From assembly GCA_022794055.1 (NCBI GenBank), contig JAAWEA010000059.1, forward strand, positions 1 to 45,930: 45,930 bases of DNA, in the 5' to 3' direction. The position numbers and the translations under genes are program-made. The DNA is from Clostridia bacterium. GTDB taxonomy: Bacteria; Bacillota; Clostridia; TANB77; CAG-508. Under the pieces are notes generated by a model that saw nothing but the letters and a program-made list of their open reading frames with translations, had not been told where the DNA came from and made no database searches. Shown here piece by piece: positions 15,329-25,362 of the stretch (its first letter is position 1; every line of letters begins with the position of its first letter).

Positions 15329-18300
15329 ATGAAAGATATTTTTAGAAAAGCAATAGTTATCTTAATTTTATCAATGATATTATTAAATAGTTCATTATTG
15401 CTTATCATTTCATCAGCAGTAGATGAAATAGAAGAAGCAATTGATGAGTCTAAAGTCAATGTATTATATAATATCAATTTAGAAAAATATGTAAACTATG
15501 CTATTGAAGATGATAAAGTAACCTTAGTACAAATAGACCTAAAAACAGGTGTGGAATTTGTAGAGGGACAGAAATATTATCCAATAGAGAAAACAGATAT
15601 TGCTTTAAACCTTCCTAAAATTGAGGGAGAATATCCAAATAAAGTTGAAGTGATAGGTATTTCTACAAAAGCAACAAATGGAAATGAAGATGCAAAAGAT
15701 ATAAAAAATGTATACAATAATAAAACAGGTGAAATAAGGATAGAAACAACTAATGGATCAAATGAGGAAGGTAATATATATTCTGAAGAAGTAAATGGAG
15801 TAAGAGATGAATATAAACTTATTCTTTATTATAGTACACAAGTATTTAGTGCAAGAAATATAGCAAGGCAATTGGAAATAAAGGGAAAAATTCAAGAGAG
15901 TTTTTCAAGAGGAAAAAGTAAAGCAGTAGAGATTAATGAAATATATAATGTAACAGAAAATATTTCGGGGCTAATTTCAACAGATGTAAATACAAGTGAT
16001 ATATATAATGGTGGAATAAAAGCAAATAAGGAAAATGGAACAAGTCAAAAAACAGAATATATTGAAAATATAACAATTAATCCAAGTTATAGAAATCTTT
16101 CAGATGAAGTGCAAATTAATTTAAAAAATGCTTTCATTGATGAAAATAATATAGAAACAGAAGCAAGTGAAATTATATACAAAAGTACAAAAATTAATAA
16201 AAATGAAGTGTTAGAACAATTAGGAAAAGAAGGATATTTGCAAATTCTAAATGAGAATGGAGATATCTTAGGAGAAATAAATAAAGATACAGAATCTGGA
16301 GAAAATGGAATAGTTGAAATAAATTATGAAAATGAAATATCAAACATAATTATAAAAACAAGTAAAATAGAAGAACTAAAAGGAATAACTATTCAAAATG
16401 TAAGAGAAATTAAAGAAACAGTAAAAGATACTGATATTCATAAAATTCAGACAAAAGGTGAAATTTCTTGTATTAATGGTGGAAAAGAAGTATACCATTT
16501 TAATAGTAGTAGTACAACACAAATAAAAGAATCAGAGACAAGAATTGATGTATCTGTTGATAAACAACAGTTAACTAATAATATTCAAAATGATGTTGTA
16601 TTTACAGCAGATTTAATAACAAATAAAATACAATATAACTTATTTAAAAACCCAGTATTGGAAATTAAATTACCAACAGAAGTAGAGAAGGTTATATTAG
16701 GAGAAGTTTCTTTATTATATGATGAGAATTTAAGAATAAGTAGTGCAGAAGTTATAGATAGAGATAATTCTAAAGTTATTAGAATGCAAATAGAAGGAAT
16801 TCAAAAAAATTATATGTTAAATTCTATGATAACTGGAGCACATATTATAATTCCAGCAACTATAGTTGTTAAAAAAGATATTGAATCAGTTGATAGTAAC
16901 ATAGATGTTACATATTATAATGAAAGTGGTTTGAATAATGATTATACAAATAGGCAATTAAACAGCAAGATAATCCCTATTAGCATTATTTCAGCTTTTG
17001 AATTAAAAGAGAAAATCACGACATTTACAAGTAATGTAAGTACAACTGGAGATGACACTGAATTACAATTAGTAGCTTATGCACAAGTGGGAAACCAAGT
17101 ATTAAAAGATGGCGATAAGGTAAAAGAGCATGAAATTATTAGATATGTTATGCAAATTAAAAATAATTCTAATAATGATATTAGTGGATTAAAGATTTCA
17201 GCACAAGTTCCAGAAGGTACAAATTATGTAAGTATTGATAAAAGTGCATATTTAGGTGAGAAATATGAGTATGTAGAAGATGATACAAAAAGAACTATTG
17301 AAGAAGATAATATAGTAATTAAATCTGGTGAAGTTATAGAAAAATATTATGAAGTAATAGCTAAGCCACTAGGGGCCGACCAATTACAACAAAATATTAA
17401 TAATAATATACAATTATTATTAAATCAGCAACAATATGCTACTTTAGCTTTAGGAAATGTAATTGAAAAAGCTAGTATTAAAACAGAACTAAAATCTTAT
17501 ATAGGAAGAGTAGAAGAAAATACATTTTTCTATGAAATGTATTTATATAACTTAACTGATAAAGATATAAATAATATATATGTAGAAACATCAGAATTCC
17601 AAAAAGAAATAGTATATGATTTAAATAATTTTGTATATGGGTTCCATCAAAATAATGGTGGAGGTATAGATACAAGTCTTTCAATAACAGATAAAAAATA
17701 TGAAAATAATAAATTATCTTTTAATGTTGAAAAGATTAAGCCTAATCAATATTTAATTGTATATTTTAATGTAAAAACAGAAGATTTTGATAAAGATATA
17801 ATTGAACAAGATGTAAAATTATCTTATACTGCAACTGTAAATCAAAATGAAATTTATAGGTCAAATGAAAATATACGTTCAGCTTATCCAAAATGTGTTT
17901 CAGTGTCTATGACATCTGAAAAAGAAGGAGAAGAGTTACAATATGATGAAGAAATAAATTATATTGTTAAAGTAAAAAATGAAGGTCAAGTTGGAACAAT
18001 AGTACAAGTTACAGATTTTTTACCAGAAGATTTAAAAGGAATTTCAGCAGAATATGAAAAATATGTTATAAAAGATGAAAATATTAGAAGTTCTGAAAAT
18101 AATTCAAAAGAAGAAAATATAGAGTATGATACAGAAAAAGTAATAGTGGATTTAACAAATAAAGTTGAAAATGAAGCAAATTTAAATTATATTGGATTCA
18201 TACCTGCAGGAAAAACAATGACATTTAACATAAAAGCTAAAGCAGGAGATGTTGATTCAAGAACAGAGATAGCAAACTATGTAACAGCAAGTGGAGAAAA

Positions 18301-21300
18301 AATGGATACTAAAGTATCAAATACAATAAAAAGTTATATAATTCCAAAAGAAGTTCATACTATAGATCCAGATCCAATAGACCCAGATCCAGGTCCAATA
18401 GATCCAGATCCTGGACCAGTAGACCCAGACCCAGGACCAGTAAATCCAAATCCAGGTGATGATTCAAGTACTAATAAATATAGTATAAGTGGACATGTTT
18501 GGGAAGATAAGAACAAAGATGGAAAAAGAGACTCAAGTGAAAAATTATTATCAGATATAAGTGTTAAATTATTTGATATAAATGTAAGTACAATGAATAA
18601 TGAAAATGCAATTCAAACAGTCATAACAAATGAAAAAGGTGAATATACATTTTCAGAAGTACCAATTGGAAAATATGTAGTGATTTTTGAATATGATACT
18701 AATAATTATAAAATAACTACATATCAAAAAGTAGCTATTAGTGAAAATGCAAATTCAGATGTTATAAATAAAGAAATAAATATAGATGGTACTCAAAAAT
18801 TAGTAGGTATTACGGATACTTTAGTTTTACAGTCAAAAAATCTAGAAAACATAGATATGGGACTAATAAAAAATGAAAAATTTGACTTTAAGATTGATAA
18901 ATATGTTTCTAATATTACAGTAAATAATAGCAAAGGAACAAAACAATATACATATAATGATTCAAAATTAGCTAAAGTAGAAATTGATAGAAAGCAAATT
19001 GAAAATACAACAATTAATGTAGAATATAATATTATAGTTACAAATGTTGGAGAGTTAGATGGATATGTAAATGAAATATTAGATACTAAGCCAGAGGCTT
19101 TAAGTTTTGCAACTAATGGTAATGAAGGATGGAAATTATCTTCAACTAACAATTTAAGAAATACAAGTTTAACTGGAACAAAAATTGCACCAGGAGAAAG
19201 TAAATCTGTAAAATTAATTTTAACAAAGAAAATGACAAGTTCTTCAGCAGGTACAGTAAAAAATACAGTTCAACTTGCAAGTGTAACAAATTTAGATAAT
19301 AGAGAAGACTTAGATAAAACTAATAATACTTCTGATGCTAGTGTTATTATTTCTGTAAAAACAGGTTTAGCTAAAGGAATATCTATAGGAATGATAATTA
19401 TAATATTAGCAGTAATTTTAGCTTATTTTATTAAAAATAAGAAAATAAAAAGATTAATGGTAGTAATATTTGGTATAGCAATTATCTTTTCTAATATATC
19501 TGTTTATTCTAACTGGTTAAGTGATGATCATTCTTATGATGTTATAATTAGAAGAGTTGGAGATAAATCAGCAGAAGAAATAGCAGCTTTACAAAAATAT
19601 TTCCCAGGAACAAATATTAGTGAAATGCACTTTGAAGATACTAATGGAAATGTATATGAATGTATGAGTCCTGGCTATGCACAATGTACAGAAGGAAATC
19701 ATTATTATAGAGGACCAATATTGATGGATGGATATCCAAAAATATTTAATACAACTGAAGAAATAATAGAAAAGGATATAAAATTTGAAAACTTAAATCA
19801 AACTGAAGATATAGGCATAGTACCTGAGAAATATGATTCCAACTATAATGTTATTGGACCATATAAAATGAAAACTAACTTTGGTGGAAACTTAACAATT
19901 CAAGTTAAAGGAAAAACTAGAAATGGAACTGAGACACAAATAAATGCTACTATTTTAGACAGTAATAAGAGAAATGAAATATCTATAGATACTATTAATG
20001 ATAATAGTACAACTACATTTTATTTGAAGATAAGTAAAAATATAAAAGTGGTTACTAATGTAAAAGCAAAATTAACAGTAGAAAATACTTCTTATAAAAT
20101 GATTACTAGATTATATGCTTATAAATATGAATGTGTTGGGGTTGATGATACAGGACATAGTAATCCTAAGTGTGGAGATGTATTGTCAACACAAGATATG
20201 ATGAGTTATAGAGTAGAAGACGAAAAGGAGTATATGCCAAAAACTGCAGAAATTGAATGGCCAGATGATATTGTAGTAACAGGAGATTTAAAAATTACAA
20301 AAATAGATTATGACACAGAAAATGCAATACCAGGAGTAACATTCAGAATTACTGGTAATAATGTAGACACAACAGTAAAAACAGACGAAAATGGTATTGC
20401 AAAATTAGAAGATGAATTAATGCCAGGAACATATAAAGTTGAAGAAATTGGATTGCCTGATGGATACGATTTAGAATTACAAACAGACACAGTGTATGAA
20501 AATGTTAAAATAGAAGCAGGAAGAACAACAAAACTAAAAATAAAAAATAGAAAATATGGAAATTTGAAAATTATAAAGGTAGATAAAGACACTCAAAATT
20601 CTAACTTAGAAGATTTAAAATTCAAGGGTGTTAAATTTAGAATTTCATATACAGATGAAGATGAAAAGACACAATATATTACATCTTATACTGAAGGAAA
20701 ACCAAGCAAATTAACAGTATCAGAAGATAAGGATAAAGCATATTTATTTGAAACAGATGAAAATGCTGTTGTTGAATTGAAAAATATACCACAATCTTAT
20801 ACTTATCATATAGAAGAAGTTGACTTACCAAAAGAAATGACACAATATTATGAAGTAAGTAGTGAAGTTTTAGATGTTAAACTTGAAAATAGTGTTGGTA
20901 GTAAAGAGACTGAAGTTAAATTTAACAATAAACAACAATATGTAGATCTTGAAGGATATGTATGGGAAGATATAGCTTCAGGAAAATTATCTTCAAGAAA
21001 TAATTTATGGAATACAGGTGATGGAGATACAGCAGATATTAGAATTCCAAATATACCAGTATACTTGAAAAAGAATGGTACAGTTATAGCAACTAGAAAA
21101 ACTGATTCAAATGGAAGTTATTACTTCCCAGCAAAAGGAGACAAAGAAGTAGACGATAATAATTATGATACTTATGACTATACAATAAATATTGAAGAAG
21201 CTTCACAATATTCTGTAGAATTTGAGTACAATGGATTAAAATATGAAAATGTATTAACAAATCAAGAATTACAAAAATTAGAAACAAGTTCAAAAGCTTC

Positions 21301-24145
21301 TGAAACTAGAAGAGATATTGTAAATGAAAACTTCTCAACAATATATGGAGCAACTGCTAAAACTCAAAATGGAAGTTCAACTGGTAAAACATCAACAGAT
21401 GTAGGGTTAACATATACAGGTATAGGAGAAGCAGGTAATACAGAAGATTCATATAATTCAAAATTAGTGCAAAATACAGCTTATACAAAAGACTCACTTA
21501 ATGGAAGTATAGTGGACATAGAAGCAGGAAAAATGCTTGCAGATACAAAAACAGCTGGATATGAAATAAAATGGTCAGCAGGTGTAAAAACTGTAAAAAA
21601 TATTAATTTAGGTATGTATGAAAGAGCACAACCAGATATGGCTATAGTTACTGATATGGATAATGTAAGACTAGAAATAAATGGATATAATCATACTTAT
21701 TATTATAAACAAAGAGATGAATACTTAGAAGGTGGTATTGTCAACAGTGCGTATGATGCTTTAATGGATGGATTTTCAATTTTAGCTAAGAGAAGCGGAA
21801 AATATAGAGAAATGACTTATGTAAGAGAAGTATATGATTCTTATATAGCATATACAAAAGATGCTTTGGAAAATGGTGCAGACCATGGAAAATTGCAACT
21901 GTTCTCAACATATAAATTAGTTGTAAAAAATGAAAGCAGTAATTTAATTTCACAAGTTGCATTAAGAAATTATGCGGATGCAAATTATTTTAGAATGGAA
22001 TCTGCAAAAATTGTTAATGGAAATGGAAATGATCAAGATATAACAGAAGCATGGCAAAAAGGAGTAACAAATGATGGAATTACAATTTGGGAAACAGGTA
22101 TAATAAATAAAGATATAGCACCTGGAGAATCAATTACAATATTATTACAATATGAATTAGATTCAAAAGTAATTGCATCAATGGCTAATTTGGAACATGA
22201 ACAAACTCTTGAATTAAAACGAAATATGACAGAAATAATAGCTTATTCTACATTTGATAAAGACAATAGAAATAAATATGCAGGAATTGATAAAGATTCA
22301 GCACCAAATAATATTAGTTATGGAAATACTGATACTTATGAAGATGATACAGATGCAGCACCTGGATTCCAATTAAAGAGAAAACCAGAGTCTGAAGCTA
22401 ATAAGAAAATTTCAGGAGCAGTATTTGAAGATAGTATTGATGGAGATTACAAGAGAGACGATTTAATGACAAATGAAGAGCGTAAAGGTAATGGACAATA
22501 TGATGATGGAGAAAATGCTGTAGAAAATGTTAAAGTTGAATTACTAACTTATGATGGAGATGAAACTGTAAAACTATATACATTAGATGGAGTAGATGTA
22601 AAAATTGAAGATGCACAAGGTATGACTAATAATGAAGGAAAGTATAGTTTTGTAGGATTAGTACCAGGAGAATATTACTTAAAATATACTTATGGTAAAT
22701 TTGATGATAAACAAACAGTTATTAAAGATGCAACAGGAGATATTAATGTAACAACAGAAAATTATAAATCAACAACTGTAGATAGTGAAAGATTTAGAAC
22801 ATTGCTAGAAGATATCAATAATATTGATGCTTCACAAGACAAGAAAAATAAGGAAACAATAGCAAATGAAAAACTATATTATTGGTATGATTATATTAAT
22901 AATCTAGGAGATAGTAAAGTTTCATCTGCTGTAGATGATGTAAGACAAAGAAAAGCAATAAATGATTCTTTAAGCAAAATAAATTATGAAACAGAAACAG
23001 TTTATCAAGGAGGTAATTCAAACAGCGAATTATATTACATGAATTCATATTCTGGATTAATGGATTTTGCAATAGAAGATGAAAAGAATCAAGAAACTCA
23101 ATATAATGAAGTAGGATACATAAATGGAAAACGTGATTATGAAGTTAAATTTGGAATTATAGAAAGACCAAGACAAAGCTTACAAGTTACAAAAGAAATA
23201 AGTAAAATGTCATTGACATTAGCAAATGGACATGTAATAGCACAAGGAGACCCAAGAAATGACACAATAAATTATGTAACATATCCAGATGGAAATAGAC
23301 TAAAAATTGAGATTGATAGTGAACTTATACAAGGTTCAAATTTAGAACTTGAATATGAAATGAAAGTATATAATAGATCAGAACTTGATTATAATAGTAC
23401 AGAATACTATCGTTATGGTAATAATGGTGGTATGCAGGCAATAGACTTATCTTATGTAATAGCAGATTATGCCGATGAAAATCTAGTATTTAATGATTAT
23501 ACAGGTGTTAATACAAATGTAGAAGATTACAATAACACAGGAATTGATGATAAGACAAAATGGCAATTGCTTGGAAAAGATGGAGCTTTATCAGAAAATA
23601 ATAAACTAGCAGGAATACCTATTTGGAGTGAAGTATATAATAATATAAAAACTAGAAATAATATATTAATAGCAAATAGTGGAATAAGTGATAAAGTAAG
23701 TATTAGACCAGGAGAAGTAAGTACATTAAGATTAGTAGGCAAAAAGCTATTATCAAGTATGACAGATAAGGATACAGTATTTAATAATCATATAGAATTA
23801 ATTCAAGTAACAAATCCTATAGGTAGATTCTATGGAAATACTTATACAGCAGAAGGAGTTGTTAAGAGAAAGTCAATTATTAGTAGTCTAACTGGTGAAA
23901 ACGCATGGGAAGCAACAAAGACAGGAGAATGGAAAGTAGAAACACCAGGAAACTATGACCTAACAAAAATAGGAGAAGATAGTTGGAAAGATGAAGGTGA
24001 TAATAACTATTATATAAGAGCACAATCAACAATTGTACCGCCACTTGGAGAGAAAAATATTGCAATTTATATAGCAATTGGAATTGGAAGCTTACTAATA
24101 TTATTAGGAGGAGTAATCTTAATTAAGAAGAAAGTTCTAAGATAG
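15329..24145 (+). CDS. Giant multidomain surface adhesin with a mid-protein membrane hairpin
   Basis: This is a 2938-residue protein. The start ATG follows AGAAGGAGG (the frame extends eight codons upstream). Layout: signal segment ~1-33; a beta-rich region; DUF11-like domains near 578-645, 856-910 and 1185-1340; an Asp/Pro repeat linker at ~1012-1044; an SdrD-B/Cna-B-like domain at ~1050-1160 (YSISGHVWEDKNKDGKRD); two adjacent hydrophobic segments at ~1351-1370 and ~1377-1396 separated by KNKKIKR; then a second ectodomain with SpaA-like prealbumin folds (GDLKITKIDYDT at ~1652, GNLKIIKVDKDT at ~1744), SdrD-B-like domains at ~1870 and ~2358, and a final helix plus KKKVLR. No LPXTG is present, so anchoring is by the C-terminal helix. 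Domain names come from pattern memory. A role in adhesion is inferred. Confidence 0.85.
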   Translation: MKDIFRKAIVILILSMILLNSSLLLIISSAVDEIEEAIDESKVNVLYNINLEKYVNYAIEDDKVTLVQIDLKTGVEFVEGQKYYPIEKTDIALNLPKIEGEYPNKVEVIGISTKATNGNEDAKDIKNVYNNKTGEIRIETTNGSNEEGNIYSEEVNGVRDEYKLILYYSTQVFSARNIARQLEIKGKIQESFSRGKSKAVEINEIYNVTENISGLISTDVNTSDIYNGGIKANKENGTSQKTEYIENITINPSYRNLSDEVQINLKNAFIDENNIETEASEIIYKSTKINKNEVLEQLGKEGYLQILNENGDILGEINKDTESGENGIVEINYENEISNIIIKTSKIEELKGITIQNVREIKETVKDTDIHKIQTKGEISCINGGKEVYHFNSSSTTQIKESETRIDVSVDKQQLTNNIQNDVVFTADLITNKIQYNLFKNPVLEIKLPTEVEKVILGEVSLLYDENLRISSAEVIDRDNSKVIRMQIEGIQKNYMLNSMITGAHIIIPATIVVKKDIESVDSNIDVTYYNESGLNNDYTNRQLNSKIIPISIISAFELKEKITTFTSNVSTTGDDTELQLVAYAQVGNQVLKDGDKVKEHEIIRYVMQIKNNSNNDISGLKISAQVPEGTNYVSIDKSAYLGEKYEYVEDDTKRTIEEDNIVIKSGEVIEKYYEVIAKPLGADQLQQNINNNIQLLLNQQQYATLALGNVIEKASIKTELKSYIGRVEENTFFYEMYLYNLTDKDINNIYVETSEFQKEIVYDLNNFVYGFHQNNGGGIDTSLSITDKKYENNKLSFNVEKIKPNQYLIVYFNVKTEDFDKDIIEQDVKLSYTATVNQNEIYRSNENIRSAYPKCVSVSMTSEKEGEELQYDEEINYIVKVKNEGQVGTIVQVTDFLPEDLKGISAEYEKYVIKDENIRSSENNSKEENIEYDTEKVIVDLTNKVENEANLNYIGFIPAGKTMTFNIKAKAGDVDSRTEIANYVTASGEKMDTKVSNTIKSYIIPKEVHTIDPDPIDPDPGPIDPDPGPVDPDPGPVNPNPGDDSSTNKYSISGHVWEDKNKDGKRDSSEKLLSDISVKLFDINVSTMNNENAIQTVITNEKGEYTFSEVPIGKYVVIFEYDTNNYKITTYQKVAISENANSDVINKEINIDGTQKLVGITDTLVLQSKNLENIDMGLIKNEKFDFKIDKYVSNITVNNSKGTKQYTYNDSKLAKVEIDRKQIENTTINVEYNIIVTNVGELDGYVNEILDTKPEALSFATNGNEGWKLSSTNNLRNTSLTGTKIAPGESKSVKLILTKKMTSSSAGTVKNTVQLASVTNLDNREDLDKTNNTSDASVIISVKTGLAKGISIGMIIIILAVILAYFIKNKKIKRLMVVIFGIAIIFSNISVYSNWLSDDHSYDVIIRRVGDKSAEEIAALQKYFPGTNISEMHFEDTNGNVYECMSPGYAQCTEGNHYYRGPILMDGYPKIFNTTEEIIEKDIKFENLNQTEDIGIVPEKYDSNYNVIGPYKMKTNFGGNLTIQVKGKTRNGTETQINATILDSNKRNEISIDTINDNSTTTFYLKISKNIKVVTNVKAKLTVENTSYKMITRLYAYKYECVGVDDTGHSNPKCGDVLSTQDMMSYRVEDEKEYMPKTAEIEWPDDIVVTGDLKITKIDYDTENAIPGVTFRITGNNVDTTVKTDENGIAKLEDELMPGTYKVEEIGLPDGYDLELQTDTVYENVKIEAGRTTKLKIKNRKYGNLKIIKVDKDTQNSNLEDLKFKGVKFRISYTDEDEKTQYITSYTEGKPSKLTVSEDKDKAYLFETDENAVVELKNIPQSYTYHIEEVDLPKEMTQYYEVSSEVLDVKLENSVGSKETEVKFNNKQQYVDLEGYVWEDIASGKLSSRNNLWNTGDGDTADIRIPNIPVYLKKNGTVIATRKTDSNGSYYFPAKGDKEVDDNNYDTYDYTINIEEASQYSVEFEYNGLKYENVLTNQELQKLETSSKASETRRDIVNENFSTIYGATAKTQNGSSTGKTSTDVGLTYTGIGEAGNTEDSYNSKLVQNTAYTKDSLNGSIVDIEAGKMLADTKTAGYEIKWSAGVKTVKNINLGMYERAQPDMAIVTDMDNVRLEINGYNHTYYYKQRDEYLEGGIVNSAYDALMDGFSILAKRSGKYREMTYVREVYDSYIAYTKDALENGADHGKLQLFSTYKLVVKNESSNLISQVALRNYADANYFRMESAKIVNGNGNDQDITEAWQKGVTNDGITIWETGIINKDIAPGESITILLQYELDSKVIASMANLEHEQTLELKRNMTEIIAYSTFDKDNRNKYAGIDKDSAPNNISYGNTDTYEDDTDAAPGFQLKRKPESEANKKISGAVFEDSIDGDYKRDDLMTNEERKGNGQYDDGENAVENVKVELLTYDGDETVKLYTLDGVDVKIEDAQGMTNNEGKYSFVGLVPGEYYLKYTYGKFDDKQTVIKDATGDINVTTENYKSTTVDSERFRTLLEDINNIDASQDKKNKETIANEKLYYWYDYINNLGDSKVSSAVDDVRQRKAINDSLSKINYETETVYQGGNSNSELYYMNSYSGLMDFAIEDEKNQETQYNEVGYINGKRDYEVKFGIIERPRQSLQVTKEISKMSLTLANGHVIAQGDPRNDTINYVTYPDGNRLKIEIDSELIQGSNLELEYEMKVYNRSELDYNSTEYYRYGNNGGMQAIDLSYVIADYADENLVFNDYTGVNTNVEDYNNTGIDDKTKWQLLGKDGALSENNKLAGIPIWSEVYNNIKTRNNILIANSGISDKVSIRPGEVSTLRLVGKKLLSSMTDKDTVFNNHIELIQVTNPIGRFYGNTYTAEGVVKRKSIISSLTGENAWEATKTGEWKVETPGNYDLTKIGEDSWKDEGDNNYYIRAQSTIVPPLGEKNIAIYIAIGIGSLLILLGGVILIKKKVLR
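18364..18459 (+). repeat. Asp-Pro-rich coding repeat
   Basis: About five imperfect copies of a ~21-base unit encode variations of DPDPGP(I/V). They make a stiff extended linker between the first DUF11 block and the SdrD-B-like domain. Confidence 0.8.
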
Positions 24146-24151
24146 AATAAT

Positions 24152-24190
24152 AAAAGAGGAAAGGAGTAAAATCCATTTCCTCTTTTTATT
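24152..24190 (+). terminator. Intrinsic terminator of the giant gene
   Basis: An 11-bp stem AAAAGAGGAAA (24152-24162) with TTTCCTCTTTT (24176-24186) is followed by TATT. Confidence 0.75.
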
Positions 24191-24251
24191 GTATTAAATT
24201 CAACTTGATTTTTATAAGAAAATACATTATAATATTCTCTAGTATATATTT

Positions 24252-24327
<76 letters not shown>

Positions 24328-24370
24328 AATTTATATTATTAGAATATAAAATATACTTAAGGAGGAAATC

Positions 24371-25123
24371 TTGAATATAAAATTAAGTCGATTAGCAAAC
24401 ACAAAGTATTTTCATATATATGTAATATTATTTATAGTGTTTGTTATTTTATTTGTTACAGGAGTAATCACTTTAAAATATAGTGTCGAAGGTGAATCAA
24501 GCCTTCCTTTTGACTTATCAAAAATTTCTATTATTAGTATTGCAGAGGGAACGGATGTTGAAGATAGTGCTAATAGATGGAATTTACAAGTAAGCCAAAA
24601 TAATGATATATATTTATATATTAAAAAAAATGATAATTATGAAAATACAGAAACAATAGATAGAATAATTTTAGATAATTTTCAAGTTACAAAAAAACCT
24701 ACAGTAGGAACTCTAAAATTATATAAGCCTGATTCCCAAATGGAAAATAAACTTTTTAAAAATACACCAGAGAATGAAACTGATAAAATTGAATTTATAG
24801 GTGATATGGATGCAAGTTTAAAGGATTTAAAATTATCAAATCAAGGGGGACTAGTAATATTTCGTTATGCAATTGATGATTTAGGAAATTATATTTCAAA
24901 TGATGATGTTGAAATTAATCATGATGGGTTATTAAAAAAACTTTCAGTCCAAAATGAAAATTTAAAATTTAGTTTTTCTTTTGATATTGTAATAGAATTA
25001 GATTCAGGAAGAAAATATAAGTCAAATGTAAATTTAGATTTACCAATTAATAATATTGTAGATGAAGGAACACAAAGTATTGAATATACAGATTTAAAAG
25101 ATATAGTTTTTAAAAGAATATAG
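24371..25123 (+). CDS. Single-pass membrane protein, function unknown
   Basis: The TTG start follows AAGGAGG. This 250-residue protein has one N-terminal membrane helix (residues ~13-35) and an extracytoplasmic domain rich in beta strands and Asp/Asn, with no cysteine. No family is recognised. The extracellular part may be an immunoglobulin-like sandwich judging by strand pattern (for example FSFSFDIVIELDSGRKY near the C terminus). It sits between tRNA-Arg and SRP RNA with no evident operon partner. Confidence 0.75.
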   Translation: MNIKLSRLANTKYFHIYVILFIVFVILFVTGVITLKYSVEGESSLPFDLSKISIISIAEGTDVEDSANRWNLQVSQNNDIYLYIKKNDNYENTETIDRIILDNFQVTKKPTVGTLKLYKPDSQMENKLFKNTPENETDKIEFIGDMDASLKDLKLSNQGGLVIFRYAIDDLGNYISNDDVEINHDGLLKKLSVQNENLKFSFSFDIVIELDSGRKYKSNVNLDLPINNIVDEGTQSIEYTDLKDIVFKRI

Positions 25124-25152
25124 TTATTAGTAATACTAAATATAAAAAGTAC

Positions 25153-25181
25153 TTGATAAATTAAAAGATACAGTATATAAT
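25153..25181 (+). promoter_or_regulatory. Consensus promoter of SRP RNA
   Basis: TTGATA (25153-25158), a 17-bp spacer, and TATAAT (25176-25181). Predicted initiation near 25188-25190 coincides with the start of a 14-bp outer stem. Confidence 0.8.
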
Positions 25182-25206
25182 AATAATGTATAAAATTTAA
25201 TCTTTG

Positions 25207-25300
25207 TATAGAGAGCAAACCAATAAGAACCTATGAACCTTGTCAGGTCCGGAAGGAAGCAGCAATAAGTAGAAAATTCTTATGTGGAGTGTTCTCTATA
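25207..25300 (+). ncRNA. ffs: Signal recognition particle RNA (small bacterial type)
   Basis: The universally conserved helix-8 region is present (CTTGTCAGGTCCGGAAGGAA at 25239-25258, then GCAGCAATAAG), and the ends pair as TATAGAGAGCA with TGTTCTCTATA. At about 94 bases it is the short 4.5S-like form without an Alu domain. It binds Ffh to direct membrane-protein translation. An extra perfect 14-bp pairing (25190-25203 with 25304-25317) surrounds it and probably forms a precursor-processing stem. It lies just upstream of dnaX, a common arrangement. Confidence 0.95.
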
Positions 25301-25362
25301 GAGAGATTAAATTTTATATTTAAGAGGTTTTAGCAACTTCTAATTATAAAGGATGTGAGAAA

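Noticed and set aside
18364..18459. CRISPR-like repeat array
   Set aside because: The repeats are in-frame coding units for a Pro/Asp linker with no spacers; no CRISPR array or cas gene is present.
19457..24145. Independent gene starting at Met1377 of the giant protein
   Set aside because: No ribosome-binding site or promoter precedes it and the frame is continuous with the upstream half.
24010..24145. LPXTG sortase anchor at the C terminus of the giant protein
   Set aside because: The residues before the last helix read PPLGEKN, not LPXTG, so sortase anchoring is unsupported.
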